64,000 bases of DNA from Cunninghamia lanceolata (GCA_027924645.1 BSBN01000829.1:4836001-4900000), one strand, 5' to 3'. Numbered from the stretch's first letter, positions 11,655 to 25,089 are shown. Numbers and translations are program-made. The notes: a model not told the origin generated them from the letters alone.

Positions 11655-13260
11655 AAAGGTTGTCAGTTGTTTGTAGTTAAAATGGAACAAGTGGAGGAAG
11701 TGTTAGAAAGCCCTATTTCATATTTTGGAGAAAAGTATCCCTTTCTTCAAGATTTTTTGGATGTGTTTCCAGAAGAACTTCTAGGACTACCTCCCAAGAG
11801 GATTTTTGATTTTGCAATTGATATTAAACCAGGATCTAAGCCTATACCAAAAGCACCCTACTATATGAAAACTATGGAGTTAATGGAATTAAAAGCCCAG
11901 TTACAAGAATTGTTGGCAAAAGGTTTGATTAGACCCAGTGTTTCACCTTGGGGTGCTCCAGTTATGTATAGATTATCATATGCTTAATAAAGCAACAGTA
12001 AAGAACAAATATCCTTTGCCACGTATTAATGATCTTTTTGATCAAATGCATGGAGCTACAATATTTTCAAAGATCAATTTGTGATCGGGATATCATCAGT
12101 TAAGATTAAAAGATGAGGATATTCATAAGACAACTTTTAGAACTAGATATGGGCACTATGAGTTCACAGTGTTGCCGTTCAGTTTAATGAATGCCCCTAC
12201 CACATTCATGAATCTCATGAACAATGTATTCAGAGATTGTTTAGACAAGTTTGTTCTAGTCTTTCTGGATGATATACTCATTTAATCTAAGAATGAAGAA
12301 GATCATCAACATTTGCAATTGGTTCTGCAATGGTTAAGGGAACATAAGTTATATGAAAAACTGTCAAAGTGTACATTCTTCCAGAAGGAGATTTAATACC
12401 TAGGACATATTATATCTACAAATGGAATATCTATTGATCCTACAAAAATCACAGCTATTATGGATTGGCCTGTACCCACAAATGTGCATGAAGTGCATAG
12501 TTTCATGGGCTTGGCTGGCTATTATAGAAAGTTTGTTCTAAATTTCTCCAGTATTGTTAGTCCAATTACTTCCTTGCAAAGGAAAGGAAAGCAATTTGAA
12601 TGGACAGACAAATGTCAGGAGGCATCTGATCTTTTAAAAGAAAAGTTAACATCAGCTCCAATTTTGAAAGTTCCTGACCCTAAAGGACAATTTGTGGTAA
12701 TTACAGATGCCTCAGGAGAAGGATTAGGAGGAGTGCTTATGCAAGATGTGAGAGTCATAGAATATCAGTCTAGAAAATTGAAATCCTATGAGAAAAATTA
12801 TGCACTACATGATCTTGAATTGGCAGCAGTAACTCATGCTTTGCAAATGTGGAGACACTATTTGTTAGGGAAAAATTTTATACTTAAGTCAGACCATCAA
12901 AGTCTTAGGTATAGTTTCTCTCAACCACATTTGAATGCACGACAAAGGAGATGGTTAGAATTGATATCTGACTATGACATTGAGATTATAAAATACATCA
13001 AAGGAAAAGAGAATAGAGTAGCTGATGCTTTGAGTTGTAGGAGACATATATCTTCTATTATTTCTATTTGTGGAAATTTCAAAGATTTAGTGCTGCTGAA
13101 TTTTTTTGGTGATGAATATTATGAGCGGGTTAAGAAAGATTTGGAGGTTAATCCTAGAGACCCAAGGTATGATGGGTTTCTGTTTGAGTCAAATGGACTA
13201 TTGAGGTTTATAGGTAGAATGTATGTTCCTGATTCAGCTGGGTTAATGGATCTAGTCTAG
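11655..13260 (+). pseudogene. pol: Reverse transcriptase and RNase H of element B (broken)
   Basis: This continues the same frame after the TGA at 11652. 'FPEELLGLPPKR' and '[10 protein letters not shown]' mark the RT entry. About 30 bases are then missing between 'APVM' and 'CIDY' near 11965, which shifts frame. The second part reads through '[15 protein letters not shown]', a TGA in place of Arg in the 'SKINL.SGYHQL' motif near 12082, the catalytic FLDD box at 12262-12273, and two TAA stops (about 12284 and 12396). From 12460 the thumb and RNase H are open: '[12 protein letters not shown]', '[14 protein letters not shown]', 'DHQSLRY', 'NRVADALS'. A TAG at 13258 ends the open stretch. Confidence 0.88.
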
Positions 13261-14521
13261 AAAGAAGTTCATACTGCACCATATTCTGGACATCTGGGAG
13301 TGACCAAACTTCTAGTAGATGTTAAACCTCTTTATTTTTGGAAGGGAATGAAGAACAATGTTGGAAGATTTATATCAAGTTTCTTAGAATGCCAGAGGGT
13401 AAAAGTAGAACATCAACATCTAGTAAGATTGTTGTACCTGCATGATGTACCAGAGTGGAAATGGCAAGTTATTAGTATGGACTTTGTCCAAGGTCTTCCT
13501 ATGTCTAGGAGTAGACATGATGCCTTTTTAGTTGTGGTTGATAAACTCACAAAGGTAGCACATTTCATACTAGGAAATTTTTCTGATGGAGCACCAGTTT
13601 TAGCTCAAAAATTTGTACAAGAAGTGTTTAGATTGCATGGTTTCCCTAAAAAGATTATCTCAGATAGAGATGTGTGTATAACATCAAGGTTTTGGAAAAC
13701 TTTGTTCTCTGCACTAGGGACTAAACTCAATGTGAGTACAACTTATCATCCTAAAACCCATGGGAAAACTGAGAGAGTTAACCAGGTATTTGTTACGAAT
13801 GTATTGCATGGATCAACAATATAAGTGGGAGGAATACTTACCACTTTTGGAATTTTCTTACAATAATTCCTATCATTCTACTATTAAGATGGCACCATTT
13901 GAAGCATTGTATGGAAGAAGATGTTGAACTCCTATAAGCTGGGATAAGCTAGAAGATAGGATTAGCATCAGACCAGAAATGCTAGCTACAATGGAAGAAA
14001 AAGTTAAGCTGATTAGAAAAAGATTGGCAGAAGCCAATGATAGATACAAGAGTTATGCAGATGCCAAGCATATACCAAGACAATTCTTTGTTGGAGAGAA
14101 AGTTCTTTTGAGGGTCAAACCTTAGAAAAGTTCTATTAAGTTTGAGAAGTCTGCTAAACTAGCTCCTCGATATGTGGGACCCTTTGAAGTACTCGAAGTG
14201 GTCAATCTAGTTGCCTACAAAATTGCTCTACCACCAGCTTTGTCTAGAATGCACAATGTTTTTCATGTTTCTTATTTAAAGAAATATATTGCAAGTGATA
14301 ATCATATTTTAATTTGGAATTCTTTACAGATGTAGGACCCAGGGGTGGTCATGATCGAGCCTCTCAAAGTGTTAGAAACACGCAAGCTCTGCCTGTGTAA
14401 TAGAGAGGTCTTGCAGTACAAGGTCCAATGGGACCAATATGTTGAGGAAAATGCTACATGGGAGGACTACCCTAAATTTTATCAAAAGTTTCCTCATTTA
14501 TTTAATACTTTAACCAGTTGA
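13261..14521 (+). pseudogene. pol: Integrase and chromodomain of element B (broken)
   Basis: Integrase joins element DNA to the chromosome. The zinc-binding part shows 'H..PYSGH' but the first Cys of the CX2C pair is Phe (SFLEC, near 13385). The catalytic triad is intact: D in 'ISMDFVQG', D in 'IISDRD', E in 'GKTERVNQV'. A frameshift lies near 13797; the second frame carries 'KMAPFEALYGRRC', a TGA, 'LAPRYVGPFEVLE' and further stops. The chromodomain occupies about 14350-14510 ('EPLKVLETRKL', 'LQYKVQWDQYVEE', 'ATWEDYPKF'), ending at TGA 14519-14521. The same region in element A is a close relative. Confidence 0.88.
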
Positions 14522-14584
14522 AAACAATGAACTTGCTTTTAGTTACAATTTGATACTTTATATCATCGAGGACGATGAATATTT

Positions 14585-14594
14585 AGGGGAAGGA
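14585..14594 (+). other. Polypurine tract of element B
   Basis: AGGGGAAGGA, two bases before the TG of the 3' LTR at 14597, is the expected primer for plus-strand DNA. Confidence 0.8.
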
Positions 14595-14596
14595 TA

Positions 14597-17500
14597 TGTT
14601 ACATCCCCAATTTTTGTCTTGTTAATACTTTTTACTTTTACTTGGACTTAAGTAAATCTATTTTGATGTTTAGATTAATATCAAGGAAAGACATAGATTC
14701 TACTAAATGTCATTTATGGAATTATGGAAATGAATATGTTATATCGATTTAATAATTCCATTATGTGAATTTGGTTTATTATTTGAATAATGATGCACTG
14801 ATCATAATCTGTTGATTTCAAGTTTTATACAAGATTATAAGTTTCAGATGAATCTCAGAGAAAAGAGAGAGAGTGTATCTTTCAAGGAGAGAAATATAGA
14901 CCTTGGGTTACAAGTGATTATTTACCAAAATGAGTATGAGTGTTTAACAAAAATGTGAACCGGTATTGATAGAGGTAAATCATGTTTGGTTAGTATACTT
15001 TTGGATCTAATCGACAAGTAGTCGATATCTTTTGTTTCTTTTCGGGATAATTCATTTGTGTGTCGACAATGTTGTTTGTAAAGAAAACGACGTCTTTTGA
15101 GTATAACGGTGTCCATTTATGATTAACGTAAATATTATGTCGTCATTGTTGCAATTTTGTTATGTTAGTACCCTTGAGTCATATAAGGTTTTATTGTTGA
15201 CATTAAATGTCATACGACAATCTCATCAAGTCAAGTTGGCATGATTTAACAAAAGACTGTGAAGGAGAGACAAGATGGACCCTTTCACATTATTCGTAAG
15301 CCTTTTGACTTATTATTATTATTATTGTATATTGATCAAAGCATAAACTATCAAGTAGGGTTGATGTCATGTTAAACCATATTTAATTATATAAACAAAT
15401 ATGTGTATGCATCAATTTGAGGTTAATACCTCATAGTTATTAATGCTTACTCACTTGGAGCAGCCGTAGGCTTACAAATAGAAATGCCTACCTTCATTTC
15501 AAATGATGGACTAAACCACTCTAAGCAATCATTAATGATTGATCTATGTTATAATTGACATGTCGGCCTCTATGAGAGGATTTTGTGGTGTAACAAACCA
15601 CATTCGATGAGCTCCCTACATAGTACGTCTTCCATCGACATGTGTAAGCCTTTACATATTATGTGGTTTCGGTTGAAACTGAAAAGAATATGAGGACTGC
15701 ATTGTATTCATTGTGATTCCAACTGTAAGATTGGAAGAGTGATGATTAGATGACTCATTAAGAGTTGTATTGGAGTCTTTAAAGCAACTATTCAGCAGGA
15801 GTCAAGGGGAGGAATCCATTTTTATGCTTCTGGGGGTTCGTAGTAGGCAGCAAGGAGAAAATAACTATTCCAAGAGGAAGTAAAACATCAGTTTTCTTTT
15901 AGGCGACCATTGGAGTATTGTATCTAAAACTCTTTCTTATCTTAAGCTATTGCTACCAGGTAACTTTCATTCCTTGTATGCATGGAAAGACATTGAAAAA
16001 TTGAATGTTCTTTTATGGTTATCCACTATAGTGTCTTTTGTAGATAATCAATTATGCCAGTAAGGCTTATCCATTCAATTCAATATGTTTTTGTTGAAAC
16101 CAATGGAGTCGACTGTAGGAAAGTGTTGTTAGCATTGTTAGTAAACCATTTTTATGCTTTAAAGGAATCTCTATAGCATCAATTAAGCCTAGAAAGGCCG
16201 ATGCATGCTAATATAAATGAATTCTATATTATAGCACTCTGAGCTGAATCATACTTATTGTTATTAAACTGTTAAACAAGTCAAACTTTCGTATGGTGAT
16301 TAAATGATCATTACAAAATGAATACCTAAAGAAGGTTATTTCTATGGTTATCGTATACCTTGTATGACCAAACCACTCACTGCAATGAATGAGAATTATC
16401 ATGTAGCAAGTCAATTATATTGTTATAAGTTAGTCATGCAATAGACTTTAGATGATATTATTGCAAATCAAACTTTGTTAGGTAAACTCTTTAGTAATGA
16501 GTAATACGGTTTAATCATTAAGTTATGTTATTATCATTTTTAAACCATTCTTGGTTTAGTCTATTTATATATGACAAAATGATTTCTATCCATAAGAACT
16601 TAGATTCTTAGTAATTTTTGAAAACTATTGTATATCCCTACGAGCGATAGAAAATTAGTAATATTATGATAGAGGAAGTAAGGTCTATAGGACAAACCTT
16701 ATTATCTATTTTATTAATCTTGCTAAAGATATCCTTTGAAAACCATTATGATGGAATGGACTAAGTCTAACTAGAAAATGACCTTGTAGGGAAACATATA
16801 TAAGTGTATATCGTGATTGTCAATGATATCACATTAAGGAAAGTAGAAGGTACTCATACTCCTTTTTGTAGGAGGAGATATCTATTCCAAAACCATATTG
16901 TCCTTAACCTCGATTTAGTAAACCCAAGGGTCGATTATAAACCTTAGTCTCATAGTTATGAGAAATGGTTATTTTTTTGAAATATCAGTTTATTAGAGGT
17001 TGTAATGAAAACCCTAGAGTCAAATATGAAAACAAATGATTGGTTATGTTCATATGAACTCGTCTAAGTCAAGTAGACTATTATCATGGAAGATATTAAA
17101 ACCATTTACGTAAATATAGATGGTGAGGATAAATTGCAAGAATATGACAGTATCCAAGTCGAGTAGGGGTGGGTGAACATTTTGACCACATTCATTTAGA
17201 ATGTTATTGATATTAAAACTTTGTCCAAAGTCATGCATTTATTTTTTGCATGCATTGTCGGTTCACTATATATGGATACCATTACCTATCAGAAATCATA
17301 CTTAGCTAGAGGGTATCTAGGGTTGTATGGTTGATAGAGTTGTGTAGGATACAACACTGTGTACTCGAAAACAAAAATTACCACTGGTCACCTTTGGTCT
17401 ATATTCCTCATGAAGGGTAGGGCTACTTCCTATGTGGAAGATGTGTGGGAGACCACCAGTCTGTGGATGGAGGTAAATCACTGGGAAGATACTCTCTCTC

Positions 17501-17790
17501 TCTCTCTCTCTCTCTCTCCCCAACAAAAAACATGCTAGGGCTTGTGATAAATATGTCAGATATTTAGAAGCCGTAATCATTCCAATTTTTTATGAAATTG
17601 ATTTACTATTGCAAATATTGTAATTGAGAAAAATAATATGATATATTGTATTATGTAAGAGAATCTTATAAATTGTTGGTACTTGATTATATGTTAAATA
17701 AAAGAAAAATTTTCTCTCATTTTTACCTTGTTGAAATTATTCCATGGTAAGTTCTCTATATTATTATGTTTTTAGAATGTGGATGTTATA
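14597..17790 (+). mobile_element. 3' LTR of element B, 3194 bp
   Basis: Starts TGTTACATCCCC and ends GGATGTTATA, where the terminal CA has decayed to TA; ATTAT follows. A CT dinucleotide run at about 17493-17517 is longer than in the 5' LTR. Confidence 0.88.
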
Positions 17791-17795
17791 ATTAT

Positions 17796-19095
17796 AATAA
17801 AAGTTATGATTTAATTGTTGTGTAGACGCTTGTAAGCATAGTATCATTATAGTTTATTTGATTACATAATATAATATTGTTTTATAGCATGATCTTATTT
17901 CAATTTTATTATTGATATTGCTTTTCTAAAAATATTATTATATTTTCTTATTTTTTATGCTCATGTGTGTTGTAACCACTACCGAATTGGGATATGGGGC
18001 CATTAAGGCACATATCCAATGGTGGAAACATAAAATAGTCGATGGTAGTAGGGGAAATAAGTAAAAGAAAAATTGACATTCTAAACATTATTTCTCTCCT
18101 TCCTCTGGCTGCAACTAAGAAAAGATAGGGGAGATGCATTCTAGAAGGTGTTAATATTTGAAATTATTCTTTTGTTTCATAAATGAGGAGGCATAAAATC
18201 CTAGTAGTGTCGTGTAACTTGGAATGGAACAAAGATGGTGTGAAGAATAAGAAACTCATAGGGAGAACCTACAAGTATGAAAATCCCAGTCGCTCAATCT
18301 ATACAATAACATTTCTATTAAATTTTATCTAGCAAACAATAGTTATGTAGTAGACTATACTTTATTTTGGCTATATCAATTGGTATTATCATTGCTTAGC
18401 TCTATTTCTAGTTATATTGATGTTATTAATAGTTTTGAATTTATATTATCCTTTATAATAGGTACGACCAAGTTATGTTATAAATTCATTGATCCTTAAG
18501 CTGAAATTGTTCATTGGTTACAAGGCTTAAGATTATTTATTCACATGTATTGCTAGTATTTTTGACCTATGGCATAGAGGTCATGAGAGGACCATGCAGT
18601 CCTAGACTCATAGTCATTAATATCATTATGGTCATCACAAGTTGTGGCATGAAGGTTGTGAGTGGACTATGTAGTCCTCTGCTCGTAGTTATAATTTTTA
18701 TCTTTGTCAATAAGGAGTTCCTTCATTCTTCTACTGTAGTGCTATCACTATTATGTATGAGTCAATCGATCTGCTACATTATATTGAACCAATACTAATA
18801 AACTAAGATAATGTATTGAAATAATATTGAAACATTATATTAAACTATCTTAAGTTAAATCTTAAATATTGTATAGAAAAATAGATTAGAAATTTTTTCT
18901 TCCATATGACTATTAAAGACCACTCCATATTTTGAATAACTTCTCCTTTTATCCATCAAGGAGGTTGTAAGTTATAAGTCCACAAGTATAAATGGTGGTT
19001 TAGTATTAATTACCACATCTCACTTAATGCTCTTCAACATAAAAGAAAAGGTTTAACATAAAGATCAAAACAATAGATAATAAAAATAGATTACA
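17796..19095. other. Flank between elements B and D: probable rest of LTR of element A and unassigned DNA
   Basis: By the nesting logic, the LTR of A should resume after the ATTAT at 17791-17795. I cannot fix where it ends. No coding signature was seen; the open frame 18514-18798 spans a diverged 75-bp direct duplication (units at about 18571 and 18646, 'ggcat.(a/g)aggt..tgag'), so it is not taken as a gene. Confidence 0.4.
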
Positions 19096-19699
19096 CAACA
19101 TGCCCCATTTTGCCTCACCAAAACAGGGACCCAACTTTTTGCTTCCTTGCTTGTCCCTTGCTTTGGGTGGTATGGTAAAATTAGTATCAGATGCATATCA
19201 AGATAATATCCTATGCATATCAGGGCATCTTGATATAGGTCCAAATTCCAAGTTAAAATTTGTTGTCATGAACCTTGCCAACTGAAAGAGTGCAAAATTT
19301 CAAGAAGGTTTACCTTTTGAATCACCCCAAAATTCCCTAGGATTAAGAAGTTATGCTTAGTCAAAGTTTGGTCAAACAGTCATAGGGATATCATCACATT
19401 CCCCAAATACCCAAATATTCGCCAATATCCCGATCATAGATTTCAACAAAGGAAAACTCAATGTCCACACATTCACAAATATGAAGATGTCAAATTTTAG
19501 CCTGATATGCAACAAATCATCAAAATGCATGGATTTTCTACCAGGGTGCACATTAAACTCAATATGCAGACATTGGTTAATATGCAGACTTGACAAAATA
19601 TAACAATAAAATTGGACATCAACAAATTTCTTAATATCTTGTATATTAACTAACATCCTAGTGACATCATTCAACATTGTCATAGGGAAGTAACAGTCT

Positions 19700-20295
19700 G
19701 ATGATGACATCATTCAGATACCTCGAGATCGAACATAACTATAAACAGTGAGTGACCACACATTGCTTAATGTGCAGATATTCGTTAACATGCCGATAAC
19801 ATCATCCCAACTTATTCTAAAGAAACCCCAATAGGAGGATGACGTCACCCAAACACTCACCATCAGAAGGTCATCACATTCCTTAAGGTCTCGAATATTC
19901 ATTAATATGCTAACCCCGTGCAATATAATGATAAATCTGAATATCCAAACATTAACTTAGCACCCTGACTTTCACTAATGTGACGATGATGTCAGATTAT
20001 CACCATTCTAGAACATCATTCTAAATGGTGACATCACCCTCATATGTGGATTTAAAAGGGGGGATACTCCGCATAACTAAGTACCCGGATATTTCTTAAT
20101 ATCCACATATCTACTCTCGGGATCCATAACAGGTATATTTCTATGAACCAGTAGAAGAATGCCATGTGGCATGTTGACCTGACCATATCGGCATATTATG
20201 GTGTCCTGATATCCAAATGGAAGTAAATACCTTCAGGTCTACATGACCCGCTTCTTACCTCTGGTCAACATTGACCAATGTGATGATGACATCAT
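19700..20295. promoter_or_regulatory. Cluster of bZIP-type TGACGTCA/TGACATCA words in U3 of D (left copy)
   Basis: Repeated half-palindromic words: GATGATGACATCATTC at about 19702, GATGACGTCACCC at about 19838 (containing the perfect TGACGTCA), GATGATGTCAGA at about 19985, GGTGACATCACCC at about 20029, and GATGATGACATCATG at about 20282. TGACGTCA is the classic bZIP/TGA-factor site in plants. That they bind factors is inference; their recurrence is seen, including at equivalent places in the right copy (43804-44435). Confidence 0.45.
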
Positions 20296-20915
20296 GTGCA
20301 TATTCCAAAAGAGCACGTGTGCATTGTTTAAGTATCCCAACATTTTCAAACATCCATATCCCGTATTAAATGCCATTTAACAGTAGGTAGACATTCAAAA
20401 TTTCAAACCACATGGCACCACCTATTGTAATCTTAAGGACTCGATATGTGTATCCATGGACACAAATGATCTAGCATTGATTATTCCCTAATTTATCAAT
20501 GTTAACGTTAAAATAGGTCCCTTATGCTCACTTTTACACTTATCAAACATTCAGCGAGAAATTACAAAGCTTCTACATGATAAAGGACACTATTACAACA
20601 ATCTGCAACCTTAACAGGATGGTGTGCACATTAGACGACGAATGAAAAAGGGTGATTGAACAGTGAACCCGTATATCCTTATCTTAGTAAATTAGATTTA
20701 AAGTGCAAAAATTAGGTATGTAACGAATGAAACCCTTGTTTTGTCATTTCTGAATAGTAAATAGGTAAATGGTTTTTACTAAGGTAAATTCTTATCATGA
20801 TATTTATATATGCTTTGTAAAATGTAAAACATCATGATACCATGAAAATGGTTAGATCTAAAACCCTAAAATCCATGTTAGTTTAAGACATATATACTCT
20901 TCAATGTAGGATACA

Positions 20916-23900
20916 ATGGAGGTCCATAAGAATAGGTTAGATATTAAGTTCTTGATGCCTATGTGCATACAACCCAGGGGTCAACTTTTAGATATGGTCA
21001 AATAGGAGATACACACCCAGGGAACATTGATCTAAATGCATGGACAACCAAATTAAAGAAGGGTAGTGGAATGCCCCAACTTATCAACATATATAATTCA
21101 GGCATGTAGCATGCTGGGGGGTTCCCATATGCAACATAAGCCATCGAGCTAGTAGTAGAATATGCCAATAATTACAATATCTACACTAGAAGGGTGGAGA
21201 AACATAGTCATATGTATGTGGATTTTTCAATTTCAGGCATTACTTCTACATTCAATTTGCCATTAGGACCTAATCCTAATCTATACAAGATCAACTTGGG
21301 ACCCCTAGAGAAATAATACAAGGGCAGTTATAAGGATTGCAGGAAAATCATGTTCTCATGGATAGCTAGTGACAATACATATAGAGCATCAGCCAAATTA
21401 CTAGTGCACATGTACAAATTTGACTTTGCCCCGAAGTACCAATACATGATGGTCATGCTTAGTCAGATGAGGGGGAGACCGAATGTAGGCTATTTTGGGG
21501 ACTGGACGTATGGCCTCATGAGGATGGTAGAACCCACCAATCAAGTACCACAATGGGCAAAACTAATCAGTGACAACCTTGATGAAGGCATGAAGAAGCT
21601 TGGAGGAAAGACAAACATGTTTCATATGACCTCATACGTAGTGTATGCATGTGCATCCCGAAGAACATTTGATGGTTTACAAATAGTTGGCAAGGTTGGC
21701 CTTAATCTTGGAGATGTAAACATCTAGGATCATTCTCCACAACTAGAAAGGAGGGAATCCCTCCAACACTACAAGAGACTTAATGACTACTTTATTATGC
21801 ATCTAGTCCAGACAATGGAAGAGGATAGAGAAAAAAGATTGAGCATGCAAGTTCAAGCAGTGGTAGGAAAGAATGGAGCTTGGTTCATCTACTTCCCTGC
21901 ATTTACTTACATAAGAATGGAGGGATTCAGTGGGCCACCCTTGATGTTACTAAGATACGCAACAGATAAGGTCATATTAATAGAGATGGCCAGACAAATA
22001 TTGCCTTCACATGAGGTATTTGCCCAAAAGAATAAGAAACCTAATGCCATGTTCCCACTCAACATTGGTTGGTATATGTTCATTGATGTAGAAACAACCA
22101 AAGAGGTGATAGAAGGATTATAGCTGATGTGTTTGCAACCTTTCTCCTTATCTAGGCAGTATTATCCTTATAAGAGGATGAAGACATTCTATAAGAAGCA
22201 TGTGCACCAGGTGTGCATAGAGGATTATTGAGCTAATTGCCCTGATGATGTGGAAGTATGTGAAGGAGGAGCTATCAAAGGCTCACACTAAAACAAATTT
22301 GCACCTTGGAGCTATCAAGAATATGAAGACAAGAAGATATACAATAAAACAATCTCCCCACCTAACTGGAGCCAGCCAAAGGAAACCTCACTGGAAATGA
22401 TAAAATAGAGGGTCATGCAATTGACTAAAGCATGGATAGGTTAGGAGGTTTCTATGCTCAAGGCCAAGGGGGTGTCCATCACTCTTGATAATAAAAGAAA
22501 GAGACAAGAGTTGGAAAAAAAAGGATTATGATGACTTCCTCAAGGATAAAAGGTAATCTCTAGAAGAGAATACAAGAAGGCTCATCAAAGAAACAAAGAG
22601 GGGGTATGAATATTGGTGTTAAGATAACTCTAAAACCCTCACCTTAGAAAGTACAAGCCTCAACTTTTGCTGCCATAATATCCAAGAAATCTAAAAAGCA
22701 ACCTGAGCATACAGCAGAGTCGGGCATCATATATAATGATTTGGATGAAAGTGAGGAAGATAATGAGCCTTTAATAATAAAGAGGAGAAAGAAAGATGAA
22801 AATGTACTAGTAGGAGCAAATGTACCTGAGTAGAAAGGCCAAGCACTAGCAATGAGGGGATTTATGGACATGCACCCAGGGATTGTGTTGAAAGGCCAAG
22901 GAGGCAAGGGTATAATCAAAGCTGGGGAAATTCAACAAAGTTTACAGCATGATATCCCTATCCCTACCATTGTCAAATTTAAAACTGAATTAGTAGAGGA
23001 GGCTAGAGAGGGGATGAAGAAAAGAGAGGGTGATCAGTCTATACCTTTGGATAAAAGGATAGATCTCTTTTATGATCATGTAGTGGATGAGGTGTCTACT
23101 AGCCCCATGGAGTCATTGGTACAGAATATAGTGGTAACACCCCAGAACACTCCCATAGTGCATAAAGTGGGAGAGGAAGTGAAAGAAGATAATCCAAAGG
23201 TTGTGGCACAGAAAATAGGCCTGAAAGGATTGATTGGCCATGTCACAAGCCCAACAGTAATTGATTTAGCATATCAAGGTAGTGATGATTTAGGTAAAGC
23301 CAAAGATGCAGTCCTACAGCATGATGAAAATTAAGATAATACATCTATGGACACACATGTAGAGATACTGATCAGCTGAGTGCCCAAGATATTAAGCAGG
23401 TACATCCTAAGGGAGAAAAGATAATTAATACATCTGAAGAATTAGGTCCCAAGGTCACATCTGCACCTCAATGTTCTAAGGATACAATCATGCCAGAACC
23501 CGGACAGGAAGGTCCATTGGGGGGAGATGACAATAAAGAACAAGAAAAGTTGTGTACAAATAGCCAAAAGGATCATCAGAATATTCAAGATCTTGGTCAT
23601 CAGGGACCTAATATAGATCTACCACCACCTCAAGATGAATAAATGATTCCTGATTAAAGTATAAAAGCATTAGAGGAAATCCCCACACATGATGAGCAAC
23701 ATAAAGTGGATGATAGAATTGACATTGAGGAAGAAGAAGAATAACAACATCAAAGAGTGGATGAGGATACATTGGAGGAACAAAACTTAGAATCTTATGA
23801 TGCTCACATTGAGCACATAGACCAAGGAGGGTCCAAATCTAATGTGCCACATTAGTTTCAGCATGAGGTAAATTCACCTCCATTATTTGATTCTTCAAAT

Positions 23901-25089
23901 TTTGATATATCTTCATTATTTTCAGCTCAAGTGGCCAAACTAAAGAGACGATCCAAGGTTACCTCTATAATGAAGAGAGATTTGGCAACATGGAAAAGAA
24001 CAACTCAGGCAGCTATTCCTGTTGTGGACAAATCAAAAGGAGAAATAAGTGCAAGTGAGTTCCAGATAACAACTATGGACCTGGGCTTTGTTACTACACA
24101 ACAAGAGGGCCAAGAAGCCAAAGATAGCATAGATGCCCTGCTAGCAACGATAGAGTAGGAAAAGGCAAAGAATAAGAAGCATATAGAGAAAATTGCTCAA
24201 ATGAGAACATTCATAAAGGGATTAGTGGCACCCACTAATATCTCAATCTCAACATCCACCTCGTTGGCAATAGTATCGCAGGATGAAATCGCAGGGTTGG
24301 ATGTCATGAAGCATCAGTCACAGGTGCTAGATAAATGGTTTATTTGGTTCTTAACTGAAGGAGAATAGGTGATAAGAACCTCACTAGCCAATTGGGACCT
24401 ACTCAGCACTTTAAAGAGCAAGGTAGATAAAATATAGAAAGAGATTGGGCAAAGGTCGATGCAAGTTGATAAACATTTTTCAACTCTTACAGAGATGAAG
24501 AGGGTAGATATGAATGTTTTGATATCCAAGAATATCCTGATAGCCTAGACTTCATAGTTACTAGATATTTGGTATGAAGACTTGAAATTTGAAGGGGATA
24601 GAAGAAATGCAATGCCAAATCCATGGATATTAGTGTTAAGTTGCATGAGATGCTATCAGAAGAAATAGAAATTTTGGAGGCTCTTGAAGATAAGACTGAG
24701 GGAAAGGTGGAGAATCAAGATGTGGATTTTACCACCAAGGCATTCCAAGATAATTTCAGACCTACATCAGATGACCCTCTCAGCCGTTTCTCTAAGGATG
24801 TGATTGATAAAGCTATGGGAATGAAGGCTAAGATAGAAAAGTACAATGAGGTACTAGATAGCCAAAGGAATAAGTTGACAACCTTACAGGCCTAGTTCAA
24901 GATCAAGGGGCATGCATCCAAAAAGGCTAAGGTACTGGATGGAGGAGAAAAAGAAAGAATAGTCCAAGCATATGAAATTATCCAAGGGACTATTAGTAAG
25001 CAAACATGAGATGACAAATCTACAGATGAGGAGGAATGAACAGAGATGTAGAGTACATGGACTTGCTATCCAAGTCAATAGAATTTTGA
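20916..25089 (+). pseudogene. Unknown U3-encoded protein, left copy (about 1390 codons, broken)
   Basis: Start ATG 20916 follows an AG that looks like a splice acceptor ('tcttcaatgtag'). Aligning with the right copy shows one protein across many stops and shifts. The N-terminal 350 residues are globular ('NAWTTK' region, 'FNLPLGPN', 'SYKDCRKIMFSW', 'MSQMRGRPN'-like text, 21350-21727), then 'EMARQILPSHEVFAQK' (about 21985). A basic Lys-rich middle follows (22440-22700), then acidic, Glu/Asp/Gln-rich disordered stretches (22850-23900) and a C-terminal coiled-coil-like part (24623-24895, 'EEIEILEALEDKTEGK'). It has no reverse transcriptase, integrase or nuclease motif. I do not recognise it; a link to the Athila ORF1/plant-transposon-protein families is only a guess from the 'vdfSi.GI...FNLP' pattern. 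Confidence 0.6.

Larger units (their letters stand above)
6220..17790 (+). mobile_element. Element B: Ty3/Gypsy chromovirus (Tekay/Del-like), 11.6 kb
   Basis: A complete but dead element. It has 5' LTR 6220-9402, tRNA-Met primer-binding site at 9405, a small extra ORF, gag, protease, RT, RNase H, integrase, chromodomain, polypurine tract 14585-14594, 3' LTR 14597-17790, and ATTAT duplications. The gene order and the RT entry text ('FPEELLGLPPKR', 'PSVSPWGAP') fit the Tekay/Del group of chromoviruses, and the 3.2-kb LTRs are long as in that group. Over the stretch I compared by eye the LTRs are about 95% identical, so the insertion is fairly old. Lineage assignment is from memory of family motifs, without a tree. 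Confidence 0.9.

Noticed and set aside
18514..18798. Open frame of 94 codons with hydrophobic segments
   Set aside because: It spans a diverged 75-bp duplication in LTR-like sequence; apparent membrane segments are explained by T-rich composition.
20045..20060. TTTAAAAGGGGGGAT as polypurine tract or TATA box
   Set aside because: It is conserved at 44190 but lies 950 bp inside both copies, so it cannot be the tract that starts the 3' repeat; a promoter role is unproven.
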